Positions 1-4,866 of a stretch of 9,847 nt of DNA are shown piece by piece. Both the position numbers and the translations under genes were made by a program. This DNA is from Candidatus Kaiserbacteria bacterium. Its GTDB lineage: Bacteria; Patescibacteriota; Minisyncoccia; Phycocordibacterales; UBA918. The stretch lies in NCBI GenBank assembly GCA_003245875.1, contig QKBW01000002.1, positions 1 to 9,847 on the forward strand. The letters run 5' to 3'. The first letter of the stretch is position 1; every line of letters begins with the position of its first letter. The notes under the pieces were generated by a model. The model searched no databases. It saw nothing but the letters and a program-made list of their open reading frames with translations, and was not told where the DNA came from.

Positions 1-39
1 AAAAGAAACTCATAGTTATTGCAAACAATCCTATGTTCC

Positions 40-45
40 TATACA
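40..45 (+). promoter_or_regulatory. Possible -10 box of the GIY-YIG gene
   Basis: TATACA lies nine bases before the ATG at 55. A TTGCAA at 19-24 could act as -35, but the spacing is only 15 bp. With no Shine-Dalgarno sequence present, this arrangement would give a leaderless or near-leaderless mRNA, as for several other genes in the window. Confidence 0.35.
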
Positions 46-54
46 TTTAGAGTC

Positions 55-657
55 ATGAAAGGCATAATCTACATCATGACAACCGCCGTTTCCGGTTTGA
101 TAAAAATCGGGAAAACGGGTAGCAAAAATTATCCGGAACGAATGCGGAACCTTGAAGCGAATGGTTACTATAACGTGGCTGGTTTGAAAAGATTTTTTGC
201 AATGGAACTTGAAGATTATGACGACAAAGAGTCCTTGCTCCACGATATATTTAATAAACATCGTGTCGGTGAGAGTGAACTGTTTGCGCTTGATCAAGAG
301 CTGATACGACAACTCATGCTATCGTTCAAGGGTAAAATAATTTACCCAGAAAACATCGACCAAGAAAAAGAATTTGATCAAGTGTCAAAGGTTAGGAAAC
401 AAAGTAATTTGTTTAGTTTTTATAGAAAGGGTTTAAAGAACGGCGACGAGGTTGTTTTTAAAGACGACGAGCAGGTAATCGCAACAGTCGTCGGTGAGCG
501 CGAAGTGGAGTATGAGGGGCAAGTATGGAAGTTGTCGCCGCTTACATATAGACTTTATGAGCAGCGAGGGCAGTTAAACAACAGCGGCGCGTATGCAGGT
601 GCAGATTATTTTACCTATAATGGGAAGAGATTGCGCGATTTACCGGATGCTAAATAA
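55..657 (+). CDS. GIY-YIG nuclease (T5orf172-like) with C-terminal RAMA/DUF4357-like module
   Basis: Predicted DNA-cleaving protein of 200 aa. Residues 3-80 fit the T5orf172-type GIY-YIG fold: 'GIIYI' at 3-7, 'KIGKT' at 17-21, the conserved Arg29 in 'PERM', and Glu59 with His63 in 'ESLLH', followed by 'ESELF' at 73-77. These supply the Tyr, Lys, Arg and Glu expected at a GIY-YIG active site. Residues about 126-195 (GDEVVF, ATVV, VEYEGQVWKLSPL, YFTYNGKRLRDL) resemble the RAMA/DUF4357 module found at the C-terminus of many nucleases and thought to read modified DNA; this assignment is by motif recall. I chose ATG 55 rather than TTG 19 because the GIY motif starts right after it and a -10-like TATACA lies at 40-45. 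The DUF262-HNH gene begins 12 nt downstream, suggesting one transcript and a joint restriction or defence role. Only 54 bases lie upstream, so a further partner gene could be outside the window. Confidence 0.8.
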   Translation: MKGIIYIMTTAVSGLIKIGKTGSKNYPERMRNLEANGYYNVAGLKRFFAMELEDYDDKESLLHDIFNKHRVGESELFALDQELIRQLMLSFKGKIIYPENIDQEKEFDQVSKVRKQSNLFSFYRKGLKNGDEVVFKDDEQVIATVVGEREVEYEGQVWKLSPLTYRLYEQRGQLNNSGAYAGADYFTYNGKRLRDLPDAK

Positions 658-669
658 TTTTCTACAACA

Positions 670-1830
670 ATGAAAACCACACTTAAAAAATACACGATCA
701 AAGATATCTGCGAAGGGTTTGTGTATAACGAACTGGAAGGAAAAGGGCTGTTTGGTTTGGCGGGTAAGCTCACCATCCAGCCGGAGTATCAGCGTAACTA
801 TATTTATGCCGACGGCAAGAAAGATGTGGCTGTGATTGAATCGGTCTTGAAAGGGTACCCGCTTGGCTTGATTTACTTTGTGAAAAAGAGCGACGGGAGC
901 TTGGAAGTGCTCGATGGGCAACAGCGCATTACCAGCGCAGGGCGATACGTGACCAACAAGTTTGCCATTATGGATGAGAACGACATACCGCAATATTTTC
1001 ACGGTTTGGCAGCAGACAAACAGAAAAAGATTTTGGAGTCAGAACTGTTGATCTATGAATGTGAAGGGGAAGAGAGTGAGATTAAAGAATGGTTTAAGAC
1101 GATCAACATTGCTGGTGTACCATTGAACGAGCAGGAGCTTTTAAATGCCGTATACTCAGGGCCGTTTGTTACCCTTGGTAAGGCGGAGTTTAGCAATAGC
1201 CAGAACGCGCACATCCAAAAATGGAGCGCGTATATAAAAGGTAGCGCCAACCGACAGGAGTTTTGGGAACGTGCACTTGATTGGGTAAGCAAGGGCAATG
1301 TCGGCGATTATATGAGCAAGCATCGCAATGACAAAACTATTGACGAAGTGAAAACGTACTTCAATAGTGTGGTTGATTGGGTTGCGACACTGTTTATTGA
1401 CGTGGAGAAGGAGATGAAAGGACTGGAATGGGGACGACTTTATGAGGAATACCATAAAACAGCGTATGATCCGAAGAAGGTTTCGGCCGAGGTACACAAA
1501 CTGTATGCCGATCCGTATGTAAAAAATCGCAAAGGTATCTTCGAATATATCTTGAGTGGCACACAAGATGCCAAACTGCTCGACGTGAGAGTGTTTGATG
1601 AGCAGACGAAACGTTCGGTGTACGAAACACAGACTGAATCAGCGAAAAAGAAGGGTGTTTCAAACTGTCCACTTTGTGCGCTTGGGCACGACGCCAACAA
1701 AGGGAAGATTTGGGTATTGGCTGATATGGACGCCGACCATGTCGCTGCCTGGAGTAAAGGAGGGAAAACCGACGCAAAGAATTGTCAAATGTTGTGCAAG
1801 ACTCATAATCGTGCGAAAGGGAACCGATAG
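670..1830 (+). CDS. DUF262 (GmrSD/SspE-like) protein with C-terminal HNH endonuclease
   Basis: A 386-aa protein with two clear parts. The N-terminal DUF262 domain carries 'QPEYQRNYIY' (37-46) and 'LDGQQRITS' (81-89); in GmrS and SspE the DGQQR loop lies in the ParB-like nucleotidase pocket. The segment 'GVPLNEQELLNAVY' is also typical of DUF262 proteins. The C-terminus (333-386) is a textbook HNH: CPLC (333-336), DADHV (354-358), Asn371, and C-x2-H-N (376-380), with the paired Cys probably binding structural zinc. GmrSD and SspE usually carry a DUF1524 nuclease, so a zinc-type HNH is a variant of the theme. The likely role is NTP-regulated cleavage of foreign, perhaps modified, DNA together with the upstream GIY-YIG protein. 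There is no Shine-Dalgarno sequence before ATG 670. The gene is probably co-transcribed, although TAATTT at 655-660 could be a private -10. It is followed by a strong terminator. Confidence 0.85.
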   Translation: MKTTLKKYTIKDICEGFVYNELEGKGLFGLAGKLTIQPEYQRNYIYADGKKDVAVIESVLKGYPLGLIYFVKKSDGSLEVLDGQQRITSAGRYVTNKFAIMDENDIPQYFHGLAADKQKKILESELLIYECEGEESEIKEWFKTINIAGVPLNEQELLNAVYSGPFVTLGKAEFSNSQNAHIQKWSAYIKGSANRQEFWERALDWVSKGNVGDYMSKHRNDKTIDEVKTYFNSVVDWVATLFIDVEKEMKGLEWGRLYEEYHKTAYDPKKVSAEVHKLYADPYVKNRKGIFEYILSGTQDAKLLDVRVFDEQTKRSVYETQTESAKKKGVSNCPLCALGHDANKGKIWVLADMDADHVAAWSKGGKTDAKNCQMLCKTHNRAKGNR

Positions 1831-1832
1831 GT

Positions 1833-1875
1833 ACAACCAAAACACCCTGCATAAAATGCAGGGTGTTTTGGTTGT
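1833..1875. terminator. Perfect 20-bp bidirectional terminator hairpin
   Basis: Arms 1833-1852 and 1856-1875 are exact reverse complements around a 3-nt AAA loop. The GC-rich core (CACCCTGC) is flanked by A-rich and T-rich stretches inside the arms, so an RNA read from either strand ends in a T-tract. It sits between the converging HNH gene (+) and the Cys-rich gene (-), so it can end both. A 6-bp hairpin (CACTAC/GTAGTG, 1878-1894) overlaps the stop codon of the minus-strand gene next to it. Confidence 0.9.
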
Positions 1876-1884
1876 GGCACTACT

Positions 1885-2091
1885 CTATGTAGTGTGGCAC
1901 GAATTCGAACAGTAGTAGCATCCGTTGGTATCGGAGTAATACTTTTTCGCTTCGCGGACAGCCGCAGAGCAACTGCTGAAATCGCCAAGGTAGATCCGAT
2001 TCTCTGGTGCAGGAAGTCGTGAGCACGTACTCACATGAACCTCATGATCATTCGAGATCGGCTGGGCGTTTTTATTTACGTAATAGCGCAT
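1885..2091 (-). CDS. Small Cys/His-rich probable metal-binding protein (68 aa)
   Basis: A 68-aa protein of unknown function that I take to be real. It has a dense set of potential ligands: His16 and His19, Cys23, Cys41, then C-x2-C-x3-C-H at 58-66. It also follows a recognisable pattern, 'H...C..LP.PENRIY..F.SC..A...A....GC.YC'. That resembles the small zinc module found in Ada N-termini and appended to thermonuclease and ComEA-type proteins (H..C..LP..ENR..F.....A...G..PC..C). I infer a stand-alone member or relative of that module; its partner is unknown. The gene converges on the HNH gene and shares its terminator. No Shine-Dalgarno sequence precedes ATG 2091. A possible -10 (TATACT on the minus strand, 2146-2151) would give a leader of about 45-50 nt. 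Confidence 0.7.
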   Translation of the reverse strand: MRYYVNKNAQPISNDHEVHVSTCSRLPAPENRIYLGDFSSCSAAVREAKKYYSDTNGCYYCSNSCHTT

Positions 2092-2124
2092 ATGCGTTTT
2101 CGTAAAATTAGCTAATAAGGGACC

Positions 2125-2153
2125 TTGGCGTTAGTAAAAATATAGAGTATATT
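2125..2153 (+). promoter_or_regulatory. Strong-looking sigma70-type promoter with no gene after it
   Basis: TTGGCG (2125-2130) and TATATT (2148-2153) are separated by exactly 17 bp, near-ideal for a housekeeping promoter, with an expected start near 2160. The next thing downstream is a terminator-like hairpin at 2186-2215, not an ORF. The minus-strand sequence TATACT at 2151-2146 overlaps this -10, so the site could fire divergently for the Cys-rich gene as well. Confidence 0.55.
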
Positions 2154-2159
2154 TGTGAC

Positions 2160-2222
2160 TAACAGACTTTGGTCTGGATTGTGGGGAAGGCGGGGTGCGA
2201 AAGCACCCCGCCTTCTTTGGTA
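2160..2222 (+). ncRNA. Candidate small RNA with two hairpins
   Basis: A transcript from the promoter at 2125-2153 would begin near 2160 and be about 60 nt long. It would hold a small hairpin (CAGAC 2163-2167, loop TTTG, GTCTG 2172-2176), a purine-rich linker (about 2177-2185), and a stable 13-bp GC-rich hairpin with a GAAA (GNRA) loop (2186-2215) followed by a short, weak T-rich stretch. No start codon with a credible ORF lies within it. It matches no RNA family I recognise. The T-tract is poor, so the end could be imprecise; the alternative is a terminator catching read-through from 1875. Confidence 0.4.
2186..2215 (+). terminator. GC-rich hairpin with GNRA loop
   Basis: Arms GAAGGCGGGGTGC (2186-2198) and its exact complement (2203-2215) enclose a GAAA loop; TTT then mixed sequence follows at 2216-2218. 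There is no A-tract upstream, so unlike the other terminators here it is oriented for the plus strand. It could end the candidate small RNA or insulate the toxin-antitoxin promoter downstream. Confidence 0.6.
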
Positions 2223-2263
2223 TTGTAACGTGAGCCAATACTTTATGTCAATATGTTATTACA

Positions 2264-2283
2264 TTTTACACATATTATCCACA
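2264..2283 (+). promoter_or_regulatory. Two tandem DnaA-box-like sequences
   Basis: TTTTACACA (2264-2272) and TTATCCACA (2275-2283) both fit the DnaA-box consensus TTWTNCACA, and the second is the exact high-affinity E. coli box. They point the same way, start 11 bp apart (about one helical turn), lie in AT-rich DNA, and end five bases before the -35 of the antitoxin promoter. A weaker inverted match (7 of 9) is at 2297-2305. Binding by DnaA is an inference; the sequence match is direct. Confidence 0.4.
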
Positions 2284-2288
2284 GTTAC

Positions 2289-2316
2289 TTGCAAAAAGTG
2301 TAAACATTTGTATAAT
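2289..2316 (+). promoter_or_regulatory. Promoter of the HTH-Panacea/toxin operon
   Basis: TTGCAA (2289-2294), a 16-bp spacer and a perfect TATAAT (2311-2316) predict a start near 2323 and a leader of only about 13 nt before ATG 2336, with no Shine-Dalgarno sequence. TTTACAC (2265-2271) and its inverse GTGTAAA (2298-2304) are 33 bp apart around the -35. The motif AATACT..TGTCAA occurs at 2237-2251 and, two bases shorter, at 2314-2326. Either pair could be an operator for the HTH antitoxin encoded downstream. Confidence 0.7.
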
Positions 2317-2335
2317 ACTGTGTCAAAATATAGAC

Positions 2336-3034
2336 ATGGGCACAATACAACAAAAAATTCGAGAGGAGCGGAAGTCACGTGGTCTTACACAAGAGGAAGT
2401 GGCGGAAGCACTCGGTATCTCTAGAGCTTCATATGTGGCTATTGAACAAGGGAAGCGAGATATCAAACTCAATGAAAAACAGAAGTTGGAAGAGGTCTTT
2501 GGCAACTCGGTTGTTGGTAGTGAGGAAAACTACAAAAAGTACCAGCAAATGATCCTGGAATTTTTAACATTGCCAGAATATAAGAATGGTATTCCAAAAA
2601 CGAAACTGGCCAAACTCTTGTACCTTGCAGATTTCGGTTGGTTCTATGGGCACTTGGAGAGTATGAGTCGGTTGCAGTACCGCAAGATAGAATACGGTCC
2701 AGTACCGGATTACTACTTTCGTGCTATTGATGAAATGTATGGTGAAGATGGACTTTCTGATGGGGGACTTATTAATATCGAACAGAAAAATACCGTTGAT
2801 GGTCATGTCGCATTTATGATATCTCCAACGCGCGCTGGAGAAGTTCAAGAAAACGATTTGCTTAATGACGAGGAGAAGGAATATATAAGAGAGGTGGGAA
2901 GCAAGTGGAAAAATGCGCGAGTTCGTGAGATTGTTAGGTTCACGCATGAACAGTTGCCATATAAGGTGTGCAGATATAATGAAATAATTCCGTACTCACT
3001 CATTACCCAAGAAGAACCTTCAAAAATTATCTAA
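2336..3034 (+). CDS. Xre-type HTH plus Panacea (DUF4065) antitoxin
   Basis: A 232-aa protein with two domains. Residues 4-56 are a cro/C1-type helix-turn-helix ('LTQEEVAEALGISRASYVAIEQGKR'-type signature, 17-41). Residues about 66-215 are a Panacea (DUF4065, SocA-like) domain, recognisable from 'KTKLAKLLYLADF' (88-100), 'YRKIEYGPVP' (115-124) and 'VREIVRFTHEQLPY' (196-209). Panacea domains act as antitoxins for many unrelated toxins by direct binding, and an HTH fusion is a common form that also represses its own operon. The gene sits 6 nt upstream of a second small ORF, the usual antitoxin-first order. It has its own strong promoter and no Shine-Dalgarno sequence. Autoregulation through the repeats around the promoter is an inference. 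Confidence 0.88.
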   Translation: MGTIQQKIREERKSRGLTQEEVAEALGISRASYVAIEQGKRDIKLNEKQKLEEVFGNSVVGSEENYKKYQQMILEFLTLPEYKNGIPKTKLAKLLYLADFGWFYGHLESMSRLQYRKIEYGPVPDYYFRAIDEMYGEDGLSDGGLINIEQKNTVDGHVAFMISPTRAGEVQENDLLNDEEKEYIREVGSKWKNARVREIVRFTHEQLPYKVCRYNEIIPYSLITQEEPSKII

Positions 3035-3040
3035 CGGTAT

Positions 3041-3442
3041 ATGGGTTGGGATTATGAGGTTACTGAGGGCACTGAGCTTAGTAAGCATTACGCCAAAAAC
3101 TTTCAGAAAAAGTACCAAGTGCAATGGGAAGTGACTCTTGATTCTTTGAAACAACTTTGTACTCGTATTGATTCAGTGTACGAACTGGAACTATGTGATG
3201 AGATAAAGAGAGTCGGTTCACTGCGACTCCTTAAGATAAATTTTGCTATCGCAAGAAGCAAACAAGCACCTAGAGCATCTGGGTGCAGGGCAATCATTGT
3301 ATCTGATGATGCAAAGCACACTGTTAAGATATTAATTGCATACCATAAGTCTGATATTACTCATATCAATAACAACGAGACATTGGCCTGGAATGCTCTT
3401 GTAAGCGACCTCTATCCAGAGTACCGCAACCTTTTAATTTAA
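3041..3442 (+). CDS. Putative toxin partner of the Panacea antitoxin (unrecognised family)
   Basis: A 133-aa protein beginning 6 nt after the antitoxin stop, so almost certainly co-transcribed. I do not recognise the family with confidence. The N-terminal half is charged and probably helical. The second half has basic residues leading into a strand pair ('LLKINFAIARSKQAPRASG', then 'VKILIAYHKSDI' at about 102-113), and the C-terminus is 'NETLAWNALVSDLYPEY'. A strand ending 'ILIAYHKSD' after a basic stretch is reminiscent of the RelE/HigB mRNA-interferase fold, but no complete catalytic set can be named, so this is only a suggestion. Its position next to an HTH-Panacea gene is the main reason to call it a toxin. 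Panacea partners are very diverse, and this could be a new one. Confidence 0.65.
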   Translation: MGWDYEVTEGTELSKHYAKNFQKKYQVQWEVTLDSLKQLCTRIDSVYELELCDEIKRVGSLRLLKINFAIARSKQAPRASGCRAIIVSDDAKHTVKILIAYHKSDITHINNNETLAWNALVSDLYPEYRNLLI

Positions 3443-3479
3443 AACCCGAGTAAGAACTGTGGGTGCCAAGTGTTTTAAC

Positions 3480-3509
3480 GACCCATTTAATTGGGTCATT
3501 AAATGGGTC
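3480..3509. promoter_or_regulatory. Three phased TGGGTC half-sites; 12-bp inverted repeat (possible operator)
   Basis: GACCCA (3480-3485, inverted), TGGGTC (3492-3497) and TGGGTC (3504-3509) recur exactly every 12 bp. The outer pair extends to a perfect 12-bp inverted repeat (3480-3491 with 3498-3509) around a 6-bp centre that is itself the middle copy. It lies 21 bp upstream of the AbrB-like start codon, so autoregulation is a natural guess. As RNA the repeat could also act as a weak stem ending the toxin operon, but no T-tract follows. Confidence 0.55.
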
Positions 3510-3530
3510 AGCGTGCTACCATACATATAT

Positions 3531-3707
3531 ATGGCACGCACTAAATTAGAAGATCGAAATGAGCGCAAGTTGCAGAAGGCAACCAATGGCTCATATCGTA
3601 TGACACTGCCAATCGAGATCATTCGTGAGCTCGGGTGGCGCGATGGACAGAAAGTGGTAGTGAAGAAACGTGGGCAGGGGATACTGATCGAGGACTGGAA
3701 GAAATAA
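3531..3707 (+). CDS. Solitary AbrB/MazE-type (SpoVT-AbrB) DNA-binding protein, 58 aa
   Basis: A 58-aa protein consisting almost only of one swapped-hairpin AbrB domain: 'LQKATNGSYRMTLPIEIIRELGWRDGQKVVVKKRGQGILIEDW'-type layout, with the typical 'xxTLPxEIIRELGWxxGQ' core at about 23-40. Such proteins dimerise and bind DNA either as transition-state-like regulators or as MazE-type antitoxins. No toxin gene follows (a terminator comes next), so a stand-alone regulator is more likely, though a link to the toxin pair just upstream is possible. I chose ATG 3531 over an in-frame ATG at 3459 because the extra 24 residues would be encoded by the repeat region and do not look like protein. TACCAT (3517-3522), eight bases before the ATG, is a possible -10 for a leaderless mRNA. 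Confidence 0.8.
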   Translation: MARTKLEDRNERKLQKATNGSYRMTLPIEIIRELGWRDGQKVVVKKRGQGILIEDWKK

Positions 3708-3709
3708 AT

Positions 3710-3743
3710 AACAAAAGCTGCGGCCTTGCCCGCAGCTTTTGTT
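3710..3743. terminator. Rho-independent terminator after the AbrB gene
   Basis: A 14-bp perfect stem (3710-3723 with 3730-3743) with a CCTTGC loop, a GCTGCGG core, an A-tract on the left and a TTTTGTTTATTT tail on the right. It starts three bases after the stop codon. The A-tract/T-tract symmetry lets it work in both directions. Confidence 0.9.
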
Positions 3744-3796
3744 TATTTAATTAGTGTACTGCGGCAGCCTTTGCTACCAACTTTTCCTAACGGGTA

Positions 3797-3802
3797 TATA
3801 CT
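3797..3802 (+). promoter_or_regulatory. -10 box giving a leaderless mRNA
   Basis: TATACT ends eight bases before ATG 3811, so the transcript would start on or next to the start codon. No good -35 is seen at 16-18 bp (TTGCTA at 3771-3776 is 20 bp away). Confidence 0.55.
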
Positions 3803-3810
3803 ATATGTAT

Positions 3811-4356
3811 ATGAACACAAAGATCATCGGACTCATCGCGATCGCGGCAGTGGTAGCGATCGGTGGGTTCTTTCTTTTAAGCGGTTCTAAGGACGAACCG
3901 TCAGAGGAAATGGCCACTAACACTTTGCAAGACACTGCAGAGGAAGAGGGTACTGATTTTACCGGTTCGCTGTTTGATCTCGCACGACGCGGTGGAGACT
4001 GGAAGTGTACGATCGACGTACGTGCCGATATGTCATCAAGTGCGACGGCAGTATCTGGTGTTGTGTATGTCTCCGGCAATAATGTGCGTGCGGACTTCAC
4101 CACAACCGTACCATCGGTGGGTGAGATGACCTCATATATGATCGCCGACGATACCTCTGTGTACTCATGGTCTTCGATGACACCACAGGGTGTGAAGGTC
4201 GCGCGAGACATGGCAGAGGAAAGTTCTTCTTCTCCGGAAGATATGTCTGGTGGCGGTGTATCAGCTGACCAAAGCTATGGGTACAACTGTATGCCAACGA
4301 CGGTTGATGCTGCGCTCTTTGTGCCACCAACGGATGTGAGTTTTATGTCGATGTAA
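3811..4356 (+). CDS. Membrane-anchored extracytoplasmic protein with a conserved Cys pair (unknown function)
   Basis: A 181-aa protein. Residues 4-24 form one hydrophobic segment (uncleaved signal anchor), followed by an acidic Ser/Glu-rich linker (25-50) and a domain outside the membrane. The domain reads 'WKCTIDV' (64-70), 'SGVVYVSGNNVRADF' (82-96), a 'MIADDTSVYSW' strand (110-120), then 'YNCMPTTVDAALFVPPTDVSF' in pieces at 158-178. The order W-x-C, VYVSG-x-x-VR, YNC and F-x-PP-x-D-V-x-F recalls a small protein type common in Parcubacteria. It looks like a beta-rich, LolA-like fold closed by a Cys66-Cys160 disulfide. No function is established. ATG 3811 is preferred to ATG 3805 because it puts the -10 TATACT eight bases upstream. 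Monocistronic; a terminator follows. Confidence 0.75.
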   Translation: MNTKIIGLIAIAAVVAIGGFFLLSGSKDEPSEEMATNTLQDTAEEEGTDFTGSLFDLARRGGDWKCTIDVRADMSSSATAVSGVVYVSGNNVRADFTTTVPSVGEMTSYMIADDTSVYSWSSMTPQGVKVARDMAEESSSSPEDMSGGGVSADQSYGYNCMPTTVDAALFVPPTDVSFMSM

Positions 4357-4371
4357 GGAGCGAGGGGAAAG

Positions 4372-4412
4372 AAAACAATACGCCGCGGGCTTTGCCCGCG
4401 GCGTATTGTTTT
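4372..4412. terminator. Perfect 19-bp bidirectional terminator
   Basis: Arms 4372-4390 and 4394-4412 are exact complements with a TTT loop. The core CGCCGCGGGC is flanked by AAAACAATA on the left and TATTGTTTT on the right, so both strands end in T-tracts. It lies between the converging anchored-protein gene (+) and four-helix membrane protein gene (-). Confidence 0.92.
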
Positions 4413-4434
4413 GTGAGTTTGTCTTACATCAACG

Positions 4435-4854
4435 CTACCCAGCACGCCGACGGAACCATACGAGTAACGAAGCGGTCAAAAGATACACGAGGGTGATAGC
4501 GATGAGTCCGGACATAGCAACCGCAATCGCTTCGGTACGAGAAAAGTTAATGATGCTGCCGGGGAGCGGATCAAACCAGGCCCATGCAAAGTAAATGGTG
4601 AGTGGTACATACCAAGAGGCAATATAGAGCAACCACCGTTTGAAGAAGCGCGTGGGGAAGGAAAGAAATAGAACTAGCAATACTGTACACCACAATGTAA
4701 AAGTTGATATTGGTTCCCAAACAGATACCACAAAGTCAAATGAGCATTGACCGAAACATCCAAAATCGCGGTATACAATAAGTAAAACTAGTGCGCCCAA
4801 AATAATCGAGAGGCAATAAATAAGGAACTTGTGTTTACGAAAGTAATTTTTCAT
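4435..4854 (-). CDS. Small integral membrane protein with four predicted helices
   Basis: A 139-aa very hydrophobic protein: basic N-terminus (KNYFRKHK), helices at about 11-28, 48-67, 73-93 and 108-132, and a basic 'WFRRRAG' end. The loop after helix 1 carries a Cys pair (FGCFGQCSF) that may lie outside the membrane and form a disulfide. I recognise no family; a generic Parcubacterial membrane protein is the honest label. ATG 4854 is chosen because a perfect TATAAT (minus strand, 4866-4861) sits exactly six bases before it, which would start transcription on the A of the ATG. A longer form from ATG 4875 would overlap the upstream gene and begin before that promoter. The gene may also be reached by read-through from the hydrolase gene. 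Confidence 0.72.
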   Translation of the reverse strand: MKNYFRKHKFLIYCLSIILGALVLLIVYRDFGCFGQCSFDFVVSVWEPISTFTLWCTVLLVLFLSFPTRFFKRWLLYIASWYVPLTIYFAWAWFDPLPGSIINFSRTEAIAVAMSGLIAITLVYLLTASLLVWFRRRAG

Positions 4855-4860
4855 ACACCA

Positions 4861-4866
4861 ATTATA
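4861..4866 (-). promoter_or_regulatory. TATAAT -10 overlapping the hydrolase stop codon
   Basis: Read on the minus strand, the hydrolase gene ends GTA-TAA-T, which is at once its last codon, its stop and a perfect TATAAT. Six bases later comes ATG 4854. A weak -35 (TTGATC) lies 19 bp upstream, inside the hydrolase coding sequence. Confidence 0.6.

Noticed and set aside
720..887. Two more relaxed DnaA-box matches (TGTGTATAA at 720-728, TGTGAAAAA at 879-887)
   Set aside because: Both lie inside the DUF262 coding region, are far apart and are not clustered, so they are probably chance. They are kept as a caution for the tandem boxes at 2264-2283.
1903..1909. TTCGAAC resembling a tRNA T-loop
   Set aside because: It lacks the flanking stem, and no acceptor, D or anticodon arms can be built around it; it lies inside the Cys-rich gene.
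2155..2424. Open frame on the plus strand over the candidate RNA and antitoxin start
   Set aside because: It runs through the terminator-like hairpin and then overlaps the HTH gene in another frame; the protein has no family character.
3480..3509. The inverted repeat read as a terminator for the toxin operon
   Set aside because: The stem is AT-rich, no T-tract follows, and the exact 12-bp phasing of TGGGTC fits protein binding sites better, so it was listed as a possible operator.
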